Source: Aliivibrio fischeri ATCC 7744 = JCM 18803 = DSM 507 (GTDB lineage Bacteria > Pseudomonadota > Gammaproteobacteria > Enterobacterales > Vibrionaceae). From it: a stretch of DNA of 64,000 bases. Every line of letters starts with the position of its first letter. Positions within the stretch are counted from its first letter, which is position 1. The notes beneath the pieces were generated by a model. That model did not search any database. It saw only the letters and a program-made list of their open reading frames with translations, and was not told the DNA's origin. The position numbers and the translations under genes were made by a program. The stretch is from contig NZ_CP092713.1 in assembly GCF_023983475.1 (NCBI RefSeq), positions 186,001 to 250,000 of the forward strand. Direction: 5' to 3'. Below are positions 8,929-17,148 of this stretch, in pieces.

Positions 8929-10329
8929 CTATTGAAATACATCAACTATCTGTTGTCTAAAACTCCCTACAATATCAAAGTAGTGTTCATGCGACTCTGC
9001 TAAATAGCTTAATGGTTCCATGATCTGGAATTCATCACTATTTTCATTTAAAGAATTAAACTCTCCTAAATCGGTTCTTAGGTTAGACATCATGTCTTTT
9101 GAACCATTTTCTTTTTTTTCTAAAGAAGAAAAGAATACACCGCTCATATCGTCACAAAAAAGTAGATTCTGTTCTGGGATCTCTTTATCAACCCTATGTG
9201 CGTATTTAACCAAATTCGGTTCAGCAAATGTGTATAGCCATGCTTCTTGATTATCCCCCCTATTTACTCTAAGGATCCGGCCCAATACCTGCCTAAAGTG
9301 GAGTTCGGTTTTAACTCGACTTAGATGACAGCATACTTGAAGGCGAGGTATGTCAGTACCTTCACTCACCATACCAACACTTACGATCCATTCTGCTTCG
9401 CTATGTCGGAAGTGGTTTATCTTACCGGCTGGATCGTCATGTTTATAGGTAACCAAAACAGTGTTTTTTTTGTATTTTCTGGATAATATTGAGAACAGCT
9501 TTAATGCATGCTCAACAGATGATGCTATAACTAATCCGGCTGCATTTTTTTTATTTTTCCGGATTTTTTCTAGTTTGTTTATGCCACATTGAAGCAAGTA
9601 CTCCATACATTTTTCATCATTAATAATCGCCTGATATGACCCAGAAGAGTCTTTTAAAAAATCATTAATACAAGAAAAATTCTTTGATTCAGACTCTGCG
9701 CTTCTTATGGTGATTTTTGCGTTATCGATTAAAACAATTTTAGGTGAACGACAAACACCATCGCTCACAGCTTGGCTTAATCCGTAAACATAGTTACATT
9801 CGATTTGATTATTGGGATCTGTGTAATTAGATAAGCATATTGGAGCTTTGTCAGAACGCCATGGCGTCCCCGTCAGAGCGAGAGTATATGTTGCTTGGGA
9901 TTGAATATTTTCAATTATTTTTTCTCCCCAAGAATTCGCATCATTAAGGCTCGAACCAGCACAGTGATGAATTTCATCAAAAATCACCAGTACGCGATTG
10001 TTTTTTATCAACTCCCAAAACTGGCGATCAAAGAACTGTAAATTTTGATAGGTATAGGATGCTCCTAAAGCACCAATGATGCCATCAAAACGACAGTTTA
10101 AACGTGAAGTAAAGGTTTGCTCCAACCCTTGTGAGATGGAAGTAGAAGGAGAGAAACACAACACAAAATCAATTTTCTTTACCTTGAAAAGACGAAAAGC
10201 AACTTCTGCTGCCATAACAGATTTTCCAGCCCCAGGGGTAGCTAGACAAAGGAAGTGCGGTTGACCTTCATTATAACGCTCTAACGTCAGTTTCACGCAC
10301 TCTTCTTGCCATTGTCGTAGAGACATCAT
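8929..10329 (-). CDS. SF2 DEAD/DEAH-like helicase (ResIII type)
   Basis: A 466-residue superfamily 2 helicase/translocase. Motif I is ATPGAGKS at residues 30-37, motif II is FDEIHH, motif III is ALTGTPWRSD, and motif VI is FRQVLGRILRVNRG. MVSEGTDIP is the usual stretch before motif VI. The architecture is like the helicase half of type III or type I restriction enzymes, but no nuclease or methylase domain is attached and none lies nearby. The start overlaps the stop of the upstream winged-helix gene by 4 bp (ATGA), indicating coupling. It could be the motor of a defence complex or a plasmid/phage DNA translocase. The pairing with a small DNA-binding protein and the 265-aa partner is the main clue. 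Confidence 0.88.
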   Translation of the reverse strand: MMSLRQWQEECVKLTLERYNEGQPHFLCLATPGAGKSVMAAEVAFRLFKVKKIDFVLCFSPSTSISQGLEQTFTSRLNCRFDGIIGALGASYTYQNLQFFDRQFWELIKNNRVLVIFDEIHHCAGSSLNDANSWGEKIIENIQSQATYTLALTGTPWRSDKAPICLSNYTDPNNQIECNYVYGLSQAVSDGVCRSPKIVLIDNAKITIRSAESESKNFSCINDFLKDSSGSYQAIINDEKCMEYLLQCGINKLEKIRKNKKNAAGLVIASSVEHALKLFSILSRKYKKNTVLVTYKHDDPAGKINHFRHSEAEWIVSVGMVSEGTDIPRLQVCCHLSRVKTELHFRQVLGRILRVNRGDNQEAWLYTFAEPNLVKYAHRVDKEIPEQNLLFCDDMSGVFFSSLEKKENGSKDMMSNLRTDLGEFNSLNENSDEFQIMEPLSYLAESHEHYFDIVGSFRQQIVDVFQ

Positions 10330-10868
10330 GATAACGTAAGGGCCATCTTAATTGCTCGTATCTCACCAACAAGCTTGGAACTCTGCGTTTTGGTTTTCCG
10401 TTGGATATCAAGCAAGCTATCCGCTAAATGAGGATAATCCAAACACAGATTTTTATAGGTTTCAAACTCATGAATACACGCCAGAAAATCACTTTCGCAT
10501 TGCTCAAGTCGCTTCTGAAGTGTAATTTTAGGAAAAAAACGATTTTCCTTTTGGTGCTTGAGTTCAATTGGTTCAGACTCAAGTTCACTGCCTTTAATCG
10601 CTGTATTCCATTTCGTTTTAGAAAACTGGGATGTTTTTTGGTACTTAGGCTTTGTTAATGATTTTTCAGTTACTTTCTCCAGTAGCTTCAGTCTTTCTAA
10701 GCGTAAGATATGCCGGTAAACGAAACGCCTTACTTTATGTTTATCTTGTCCTAAATTGGTGAACTTCATAAATGTATCTCTGAGTTCTAACACTGAGAAA
10801 TTATCTAGTTGGTTTTCAATCAGGATCTGATAAAGGGAATGGTCTAAGTCTACTGATTTGTTGGGCAT
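10326..10868 (-). CDS. Small winged-helix-like protein, first gene of helicase operon
   Basis: A 180-residue basic protein. Residues 1-65 look like a winged helix-turn-helix (LYQILIENQL, ELRDTFMKF, VRRFVYRHILRLERLKLLEKV). They are followed by a Lys/Ser-rich linker and a helical C-terminus (about residues 110-178) with coiled-coil character. It overlaps the helicase start by 4 bp and faces the Xre regulator gene across a 107-bp divergent promoter region. It may be a DNA-recognition subunit for the helicase or a regulator. I know no exact family for it. Confidence 0.68.
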   Translation of the reverse strand: MPNKSVDLDHSLYQILIENQLDNFSVLELRDTFMKFTNLGQDKHKVRRFVYRHILRLERLKLLEKVTEKSLTKPKYQKTSQFSKTKWNTAIKGSELESEPIELKHQKENRFFPKITLQKRLEQCESDFLACIHEFETYKNLCLDYPHLADSLLDIQRKTKTQSSKLVGEIRAIKMALTLS

Positions 10869-10908
10869 GTTTGATGGTTACCGGAGTTCAATTACTCTAT
10901 CTGAAAAT

Positions 10909-10938
10909 ACGGATTATAGTCCGTGGATTTATATACCG
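10909..10938 (+). promoter_or_regulatory. C-box-like operator in divergent promoter
   Basis: ACGGATTATAGTCCGT (10909-10924) is a near-perfect palindrome and is followed directly by GGATTTATATACCG. This closely resembles the tandem C-boxes bound by controller proteins of restriction-modification systems (core GACTTATAGTCCGTG with a second half-site pair). It lies 37 bp before the Xre gene start and about 40 bp before the divergent helicase operon. It is probably the autoregulatory site of that Xre protein and may control both directions. Confidence 0.72.
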
Positions 10939-10975
10939 CAACTAAGGATAGTTTTAGTCTTTATCTGGACCATAA

Positions 10976-11188
10976 ATGAAAGACTTAGCAGCAAGCTTTG
11001 GGAAAAGATTACGAGAAGTCCGAAAGCTAAAGGGACTCTCTCAAGATAAACTAGCGCTAGTAGCAGAGATAGATAGAAGTTATGTTGGTCGTATTGAGCG
11101 TGGTGAAGTCAATATTACACTTGAGAAAGTCTACGAATTAGCGGAGGCACTAAAGTGTAATGTCACCGAGTTGTTGCCAGATATTTGA
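10976..11188 (+). CDS. Controller-protein-like Xre/Cro regulator
   Basis: A 70-residue single-domain HTH_XRE protein: FGKRLREVRKLKGLSQDKLA, then a recognition helix around DRSYVGRIERGEVN, then LEKVYELAEALK. Length and sequence fit the C (controller) proteins of type II restriction-modification systems, which are dimers of about 70-100 aa. A matching C-box lies directly upstream. The transcript may be leaderless or weakly translated, since no strong ribosome site precedes the ATG. No methylase or endonuclease is present in the element, so the timing circuit appears to have been reused for the divergent helicase operon or other cargo (inference). Confidence 0.85.
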   Translation: MKDLAASFGKRLREVRKLKGLSQDKLALVAEIDRSYVGRIERGEVNITLEKVYELAEALKCNVTELLPDI

Positions 11189-11345
11189 AGGTTATAAATA
11201 TTAGATGTAGCTGTGTTGGTAAAAAATCAAGCTTCTTTATTTTATGGAATCACTAAAAAACATGTTTTTACAGGCTATGTTAAAGTTCTACACTTCAATA
11301 TTGTAGCAATAATTACAACAACTGAAATCAAGCACTCAGAAAAAC

Positions 11346-12758
11346 CTAGAACAATTCATCTTCATTATAGGTAAAACAATAATCTATCACTTCGTGGCTT
11401 TCTGAGGTGTAATTTACACCTTTGATAACCTCAACAGTAATCTTTTTACCATCAATCTTTAAGGTATCAACTCGTTCGTTACTCGAACTTTCGTCAATAT
11501 TAATTTGATGTTCTGGAGGCTTATTGCCCTCCGTTTTTATTGAAGGTGATGTGGACTCAAAAACCATTCTAGTCACCGTTGGAGAAAAATAGCGTGAATC
11601 CTCATCAATTTCAAAAAGTTTAACTTTTACATCAGAGTATGGTTCTTTATCAATAATTGCGACCTTAGATGCCTGCTGAAAGAGTACAATATTTTTAGAA
11701 GGTGTTGCCGTTTGAGAAGAAGAAAAGATTATTCCATCCCATTTAACGCCTAAATACTCAGCAACAAGCTGCGTCGTAAGGTACTCCAGTTCAGCTTCAT
11801 GAGGCTGAACTGGGCGTGATATTTGATTGCTAAGAGTCTCTAAAAAAATAGCTTGCTGCTCAGCTCTATAATAATCTGAATCGAACAGGCTTCCATTTGC
11901 TCTAATATCTCGCAACGCAGAAATATCAATAAGTTTTAACGGTCGTATAATTTCAAATTTACCAACAACTACATAACTACCAACGAAGGGCCTAACTTCA
12001 GATATGGCTGTAGATTGTTCTATAGCCCCATAAAAACATGAAATCCCTCTAGGGTTCATTCGCCCTGCAGAAGCTAAATATGAAGGAGGAGGAGCTAGTT
12101 CTGTATCTGGAGAAGACAGTGTTTTTTGAAGAGAAAAATCATCCCTATGAACTCTTGCTCGATATAAGTATTCGATCGTTGTTTTTGGTCCAGCTGCGAC
12201 AATAGCTGGTGAGCCGACATGTGTTTTTAGGTCACCTACATTATTAAAAACCTCATCTAGAACCTGTGTAGCAGTTTGATTAAAAAATCTAGCTTCTGAT
12301 TTTATTGATGTCTCTAAATTTCGCCACATTGCTTCCCACTCAGGGTCAACATTACGAGAGTCAATATAATGTGCAGACTCATCATGTGCGCACTCATCGA
12401 AATCATCATATGTGGACTTTTCTGGTAAAAGTTCGAGTACATCTTCAGCTATTTGTTGGTTAACTTGCAGTATCTCACAGATGACATCTAATAGTGGGTC
12501 ACCATCTCTATACCATTCGTAGTCAATTTCCTTGTCCCGTAAAGCAGCTTCTTGCCATGATTCTGGACTATTTGGCGTCCGCTTAAAATGTTTAATTAGA
12601 ACGTTTTCGACTTGAGATGATATATCTCTGATTCTCGTACAAGGAAAACTTTCGTTACAGTAATCACAAGTTTGAACGTTAAGGCTATTTATCTGCTGAC
12701 TTAAGAACTCTTCACCAATACATACAGTACAAACTAGGTTATCTTCCATTGATACCAT
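11346..12758 (-). CDS. RES-domain protein with N-terminal zinc-ribbon-like segment
   Basis: A 470-residue protein. The N-terminus has paired cysteines (CTVC, then CDYC about 20 residues later), as expected of a small zinc ribbon. The middle is acidic and helical. Residues about 190-360 form a RES domain: YRARVHRDD with the conserved Arg, GRMNPRGISCFYGA, TAISEVRP and later WDGIIFSSS. RES domains of the Xre-RES toxin family degrade NAD+. Stand-alone RES proteins with a longer N-terminus are common in defence islands and are expected to be conditionally active. No antitoxin gene of the usual Xre-RES partner type is adjacent; the nearby Xre gene is on the other strand and looks like a controller protein. 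The start at the first ATG has no strong ribosome site. Confidence 0.78.
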   Translation of the reverse strand: MVSMEDNLVCTVCIGEEFLSQQINSLNVQTCDYCNESFPCTRIRDISSQVENVLIKHFKRTPNSPESWQEAALRDKEIDYEWYRDGDPLLDVICEILQVNQQIAEDVLELLPEKSTYDDFDECAHDESAHYIDSRNVDPEWEAMWRNLETSIKSEARFFNQTATQVLDEVFNNVGDLKTHVGSPAIVAAGPKTTIEYLYRARVHRDDFSLQKTLSSPDTELAPPPSYLASAGRMNPRGISCFYGAIEQSTAISEVRPFVGSYVVVGKFEIIRPLKLIDISALRDIRANGSLFDSDYYRAEQQAIFLETLSNQISRPVQPHEAELEYLTTQLVAEYLGVKWDGIIFSSSQTATPSKNIVLFQQASKVAIIDKEPYSDVKVKLFEIDEDSRYFSPTVTRMVFESTSPSIKTEGNKPPEHQINIDESSSNERVDTLKIDGKKITVEVIKGVNYTSESHEVIDYCFTYNEDELF

Positions 12759-12984
12759 CTCAAATCTAATAGGGTTAATTTGTTACATACTACAACGCAT
12801 GCATAGTGATTGTCTGTAAGTTAAGGTTTGTAATTCATTGTTGCCCAATTACAGTAATTCATCTTATTTAAGATGAAAAACGCACTCCCCTCCCATCTAG
12901 AAAGTTAGTACTTGATACGTTTAGTATATATAAGGTATATACTACACCAATCGTTATAAACAATTGGTGTAGGTGAGTTTCTTG
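12759..12984 (+). promoter_or_regulatory. Divergent control region with two tandem palindromes
   Basis: This region separates the RES gene from the ATPase operon. Two perfect inverted repeats abut each other. The first is TAGTATATA (12922-12930) with TATATACTA (12936-12944). The second is CTACACCAAT (12942-12951) with ATTGGTGTAG (12963-12972). The second overlaps the AGGTGAG ribosome site of the ATPase gene at 12971-12977. Such an arrangement suggests tight repression, or an mRNA hairpin that masks the ribosome site. Confidence 0.6.
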
Positions 12985-14805
12985 ATGAGTAATGTATTTA
13001 TTGAAAAAGTACAGGTTGAAGGTGGCTTTTTAGATGGCATGAGCTTAGAGCTAAAAAAGGGGCTAAACACTGTCATAGGCGCTAGAGGTACAGGGAAATC
13101 AACTTTCATAGAACTCATTCGATATTGCTTAGGTATACAAGGTCATACATCCGAATCCCACTCAAAATCACTTGCTCATGCTAAATCTGTTTTAAAAGAT
13201 GGGCAAGTTTCCGTGACTCTATCCGATGGTGTTCAGACATATCATTATTCGCGCACTGCTGACGGTGACACTATTCCTCCAACACATAAAGATTTACAAC
13301 TACCCCTTATATTTTCTCAAACCGAGGTTGAAAATATAGGGTTGGTATCCAATGGTAGACTAAAACTAATCGATGATTTCATCGGTGATATTGAGATTTT
13401 TGAGTTACGAGAGCTATCAGCTATTTCCCAGATTGAATCTTTCTCATCTGAAATGATGAAGCTTTCATCCACAATCAGTGATACCGAAGACAAACTTTTA
13501 ATACTACCAAAACTTAAAAGTAGTCTAATAGAACTATTGGATGAAGAAAAAAAGCTTGCAGCCGTATCTTTTCAAGCGCACTCAAAGAGTCAAGCGCTAA
13601 ACATGCTATCAGACAACTATCTTAAAGTTACTGGCGATATAGAACAGTTAAAGCAATATATAGAGGCACAAGAAGAGGCTAAGAATAGTCTTACGGAAAT
13701 ATCCCCCCATTTTATAGATCTATCAACCAAAAGTGATGGCATTACTAAAATGTACTCTGTGGAAAAAGAAGCTTATGACTTGATAGTTTTGGCAAACTCA
13801 AAATTGGACGATGTTTTAGTCATAGCTAAAAAAGAGTTAAACACACTACACAGCCTTCAATCAGATATAACAAAAAGTGGACAAGCTCTTAGAGCTGAAG
13901 TTGACTCACTTCAAAAAGGGGCTGGTGAATTATCTCGCAAAACTCAACATTTAAAAGAAGAAATAAGCAAACTTGAGAGCATCAAAAAAAATAATGGTGA
14001 CAAAAGAAACAGAATATCTAAGTTGAAAATAGAACGAGACAATGCACTAAATAATCTGGAGCAAGCAAGAAATGAAAAATCTCAACTCAGAGAAACTGTC
14101 TGTCGTGATTTAACTGATAGCTTATCTCCACGCATTAAAGTTCACCTCGAAGAATATAGTCAACTAGACGAGTATCAGCAGGTTATTATCAATGCACTTA
14201 AAGGAAGCGGTATAAAATATAACGACCTAGCACCTCTCATTGCTGAATCTATACCTCCCCGACTATTACTGCAAATAACCGAAAATGATGACATAGATAT
14301 GTTTCTTTCTTTATTGAACGTAACTAAAGACAGGGCATCTAGAGTACTCAACGCTTTAAAATCAAGCATAAACTCTATAGCTACTGTTAAATTAGAAGAT
14401 GAAATTACTTTTGAGTTACTCGATGGTTCTGAAACTAAAGATCTGTCAGAACTTTCTACTGGTCAAAGATGCACTGTCATTCTCCCAATTATATTAGAAC
14501 ATAGGGACTCTTCATTAATCGTAGATCAACCAGAAGACCATATAGATAACGCATTTATCGTTGAAACATTAATCGCCTCCATCAAGCGCCGTAAAGGTCA
14601 GGGACAAACAATTGTTACGACACACAATGCAAATGTCCCTGTTCTTGGTGAGGCAGAAGAAGTAATACACTTAAATTCTGATGGCACTAGAGGCTATGTG
14701 ATGGCTAGCGGTCCTTTAATGGAAGCAAATATTGTAGACGCTATTTCATCCGTAATGGAAGGTGGAAGAGAGGCATTTAATTGTAGAGCTAACTTTTATG
14801 ACTAA
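12985..14805 (+). CDS. SMC/RecF-like coiled-coil ATPase, gene 1 of candidate system
   Basis: An ABC/SMC-type ATPase of about 606 residues. It opens with a strand typical of RecF/SMC heads and a Walker A at residues 32-40 (GARGTGKST). A long charged coiled-coil region runs from about 130 to 400. An ABC signature (ELSTGQR, about 486-492) and Walker B (IVDQPEDHID, about 512-521) follow, and an H-loop-like TTHNANVPV lies near 550. The Gln-Pro-Glu after the Walker B Asp is typical of RecN/Rad50/TrlF-like ATPases. I prefer ATG 12985 (AGGTGAG 7 bp upstream) over GTG 12973. It overlaps the next gene, so it is co-transcribed with the kinase-like and receiver genes. The likely role is a DNA- or nucleoprotein-sensing ATPase. 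No effector domain is fused to it. Confidence 0.87.
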   Translation: MSNVFIEKVQVEGGFLDGMSLELKKGLNTVIGARGTGKSTFIELIRYCLGIQGHTSESHSKSLAHAKSVLKDGQVSVTLSDGVQTYHYSRTADGDTIPPTHKDLQLPLIFSQTEVENIGLVSNGRLKLIDDFIGDIEIFELRELSAISQIESFSSEMMKLSSTISDTEDKLLILPKLKSSLIELLDEEKKLAAVSFQAHSKSQALNMLSDNYLKVTGDIEQLKQYIEAQEEAKNSLTEISPHFIDLSTKSDGITKMYSVEKEAYDLIVLANSKLDDVLVIAKKELNTLHSLQSDITKSGQALRAEVDSLQKGAGELSRKTQHLKEEISKLESIKKNNGDKRNRISKLKIERDNALNNLEQARNEKSQLRETVCRDLTDSLSPRIKVHLEEYSQLDEYQQVIINALKGSGIKYNDLAPLIAESIPPRLLLQITENDDIDMFLSLLNVTKDRASRVLNALKSSINSIATVKLEDEITFELLDGSETKDLSELSTGQRCTVILPIILEHRDSSLIVDQPEDHIDNAFIVETLIASIKRRKGQGQTIVTTHNANVPVLGEAEEVIHLNSDGTRGYVMASGPLMEANIVDAISSVMEGGREAFNCRANFYD

Positions 14806-15709
14806 TCCAGCATACCAAAATGCCAAAAGTGATCTCACATCGACAGATACCATTAAGCGCTTCCAAAGTGCTACTTATTTTGCACAAAATATTCATACCG
14901 ATATGAAGAAAGATTTAGAGACTTGCAGAAGGACTGAAAAAGTTCGTTACATCAAAATGGCTTTAGATAAAGCTCTTTATCTACTATCAAATAGTACCCC
15001 AACGCCACTGCCTTCACATGATGCAGAGCTAGGTGGCGACCTAGAAAATGCTGAACAACTAAAAAGACATTTAAAAAACCAAGCCATTGACGAATTTTCA
15101 GGGGTAATTCTTCATGAATTAGCTCCAAAATTAGGGTTGGTAGATGCGAGTCTCAAAGAAGAATTTAACAATTATGATAGTAGTAAAGCTAAAGGATTCG
15201 TAGAGCGACTTACCCAGATATTCCGAGCTATAGAATGCCTCAGAAAATCTACACGCGAACCAGAAAGCGTAGAAACAGACCTCTCTCAACTAATAAAGAA
15301 CATCGTTCACGATGAAGTCATCGAAAAAGAAAAAATAAATATAAGCTTCCAAGGCATACAACCATGCATTATTAACTCCGACCCAGCTCTGATTACTTTA
15401 GCCTTTTCCAATGCTGTTAGAAATAGCTATGAATCTCTCACATCACTAACCAGTAGCGAACCTAAAAGCTTAATAATTTCATGGGGTGTGAGTGATAAAG
15501 ATTCATGGATTAGCGTTATAGATAACGGGATAGGATTTATAGGTAATCCAGAGGTAGCTTTCAAACTAGGAAAAACAAGCAAACAAGGGCACACAGGCTT
15601 TGGTATGGGAATAATGAGGCAAGCTATGGATAACATAGGTGGTTATGCTGAGCTTTCTAATATCGAAACAGGTGGTGCAAAACTATTATTGAGATGGGGG
15701 AATTTTTAG
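14798..15709 (+). CDS. Cytoplasmic histidine-kinase-like protein, gene 2 of candidate system
   Basis: About 303 residues. The C-terminal half is a GHKL ATP-binding domain: N-box FSNAVRNSYES, G1 DNGIGF (Asp242), G2 GHTGFGMG. Upstream, ILHELAPKLG at about residue 106 looks like a HisKA H-box, with His106 as the possible phosphorylated residue, inside a helical dimerisation region. No membrane segment or sensor domain is present, so any signal must come from its partners. The ATG at 14798 overlaps the ATPase stop by 8 bp; a GTG at 14762 in the same frame is an alternative. The stop overlaps the next gene (TAGTG). It is the natural phosphodonor for the receiver domain of that gene (inference). 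Confidence 0.85.
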   Translation: MTNPAYQNAKSDLTSTDTIKRFQSATYFAQNIHTDMKKDLETCRRTEKVRYIKMALDKALYLLSNSTPTPLPSHDAELGGDLENAEQLKRHLKNQAIDEFSGVILHELAPKLGLVDASLKEEFNNYDSSKAKGFVERLTQIFRAIECLRKSTREPESVETDLSQLIKNIVHDEVIEKEKINISFQGIQPCIINSDPALITLAFSNAVRNSYESLTSLTSSEPKSLIISWGVSDKDSWISVIDNGIGFIGNPEVAFKLGKTSKQGHTGFGMGIMRQAMDNIGGYAELSNIETGGAKLLLRWGNF

Positions 15710-17148
15710 TGTCAAACCGAGTATTTAATGTTTTAGTAGTTGAAGATGATACTGAGCTATCAGACCTCATTGAAAGTACTTTCAACTCCAAGTTTCTACA
15801 AGTAAACGTAATAAAAGCCTTTTCTAGAAATGCTGCATTTGAGATTCTAGATAGCGAAGCATTTTTTGACTACGTAACATTAGACCTATCTATTCCAGAT
15901 ATAGATGGTAGTTTCGATACGGATGCATCTAATGGATTGGCCGTTTTAGGAAAAATAATCGAAGTGTCTTCAGGTACGCCGGTACTAGTTTTAACAGGCA
16001 CAAGTACTGTAGATATGATTCAAGATTTCTTAAATCACTCAAATTTGACCGATATTTGGGGAAGCGGAAATACAAGAGGTACTATTGAGCATCTTACAAA
16101 GTCACGTATAGGTGAGTTAGCTGATAAAATAGCTCAAATCAATCAAGAGTTTTCATCTTCTTTTAATGTTGAATTAGTCACCAATACTTTAGAGTTACCA
16201 ATTAAACACGACCGATTATTACGTGTTTTTATTAACAGTCGAAATGCTAGCTTGGGGATTATACGTCAAATAGGAGGAGGACTATCTGCCGCAAAAGTTT
16301 ACTCTGTGCTCGTTCAAGATGTCTCTGGACGTACATTGCACGCCGCTATTTGCAAATGTGGCCCAAAAGAAGATATCAATTCAGATGCTAAAAATTACCA
16401 TAACTATATCAATAGATTAAAACCTGATGCCACACCAAGAATCTTAGGGCACTTAGAATATGCAGCGGGAGACAGTAGCGGTGTTTTCTATGGGCTGGCT
16501 GAAAATTACGAAACATCGTTTTTCGAGGCGAGTCTCAATCAAGAATTTGGGGGTGGCCTAATGCAAGCTATCAAGCAAATGTTAGCCCCCTGGCATCAAA
16601 ATATGAGACAGGATCAAAAACTAATTCGTGAAATTCGCTCTCAGTTAGTTTCAGATACAATTGCAGAAAGGCTTATTAAAGAGTTTGGTTTAACTGAAGC
16701 ACTAAACTTTGAAACTATGCCTGTAATTTGTAAAACCTCCTGTACACATGGTGATTTCCATGGAGAAAATATTTTATTGGATATATCTTCCCAGAAAGCC
16801 ACTCTCATCGACTATGGTGATGTATGTGAAGGCGTCAGTATCATCGACCCGTTAACCTTAGAATGCAGTTTTTTATTCCACCCAAAAACAAGTGATGCAC
16901 TCTCCGTTTGGCCTACAGAGACAAACCGAGAAAACTGGGAAAACCTTGAAGCTTTTGTTGATGGGTGTCCTTTTAAGGAGAGTATAATTTTCTGCAGAAC
17001 TTGGACTACAGAGTTAGGTGTTGGTAACAGAGAGTTAGCTGCTTGTTTGTACGCATACGCATTGCGACAATTAAAGTATGAGGGTACCAACAAAGAGCAT
17101 GCTATCTCTTTGATCAACACTGCTTATCGATTGTATCAACAAAGCTAA
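15709..17148 (+). CDS. Receiver domain fused to APH/choline-kinase-like phosphotransferase, gene 3
   Basis: A two-domain protein of 479 residues. Residues 4-135 are a response-regulator receiver domain: VVEDD acidic pocket, phospho-acceptor Asp59 in TLDLSIPD and the conserved Thr in VLTGT. The usual Lys is not obvious. Residues about 170-470 are a protein-kinase-fold phosphotransferase: GGGLSAAKVYSV as a glycine loop, Brenner-type catalytic loop THGDFHGENILLD (Asp349, Asn354) and metal-binding IDYGD (Asp368). GTG 15709 has GGGGGA 8 bp upstream and overlaps the kinase stop; ATG 15694 is an alternative. Response regulators with a phosphotransferase output are unusual. The output may phosphorylate a small molecule or a protein. 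It is the last gene of the element, 170 bp from the right junction. Confidence 0.85.
   Translation: MSNRVFNVLVVEDDTELSDLIESTFNSKFLQVNVIKAFSRNAAFEILDSEAFFDYVTLDLSIPDIDGSFDTDASNGLAVLGKIIEVSSGTPVLVLTGTSTVDMIQDFLNHSNLTDIWGSGNTRGTIEHLTKSRIGELADKIAQINQEFSSSFNVELVTNTLELPIKHDRLLRVFINSRNASLGIIRQIGGGLSAAKVYSVLVQDVSGRTLHAAICKCGPKEDINSDAKNYHNYINRLKPDATPRILGHLEYAAGDSSGVFYGLAENYETSFFEASLNQEFGGGLMQAIKQMLAPWHQNMRQDQKLIREIRSQLVSDTIAERLIKEFGLTEALNFETMPVICKTSCTHGDFHGENILLDISSQKATLIDYGDVCEGVSIIDPLTLECSFLFHPKTSDALSVWPTETNRENWENLEAFVDGCPFKESIIFCRTWTTELGVGNRELAACLYAYALRQLKYEGTNKEHAISLINTAYRLYQQS

Noticed and set aside
10976-12758. Xre gene and RES gene as a classical Xre-RES toxin-antitoxin pair
   Set aside because: They are convergent, 157 bp apart. 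The Xre protein is only 70 aa, lacks the C-terminal DUF2384 toxin-binding region of those antitoxins, and has a controller-type C-box.
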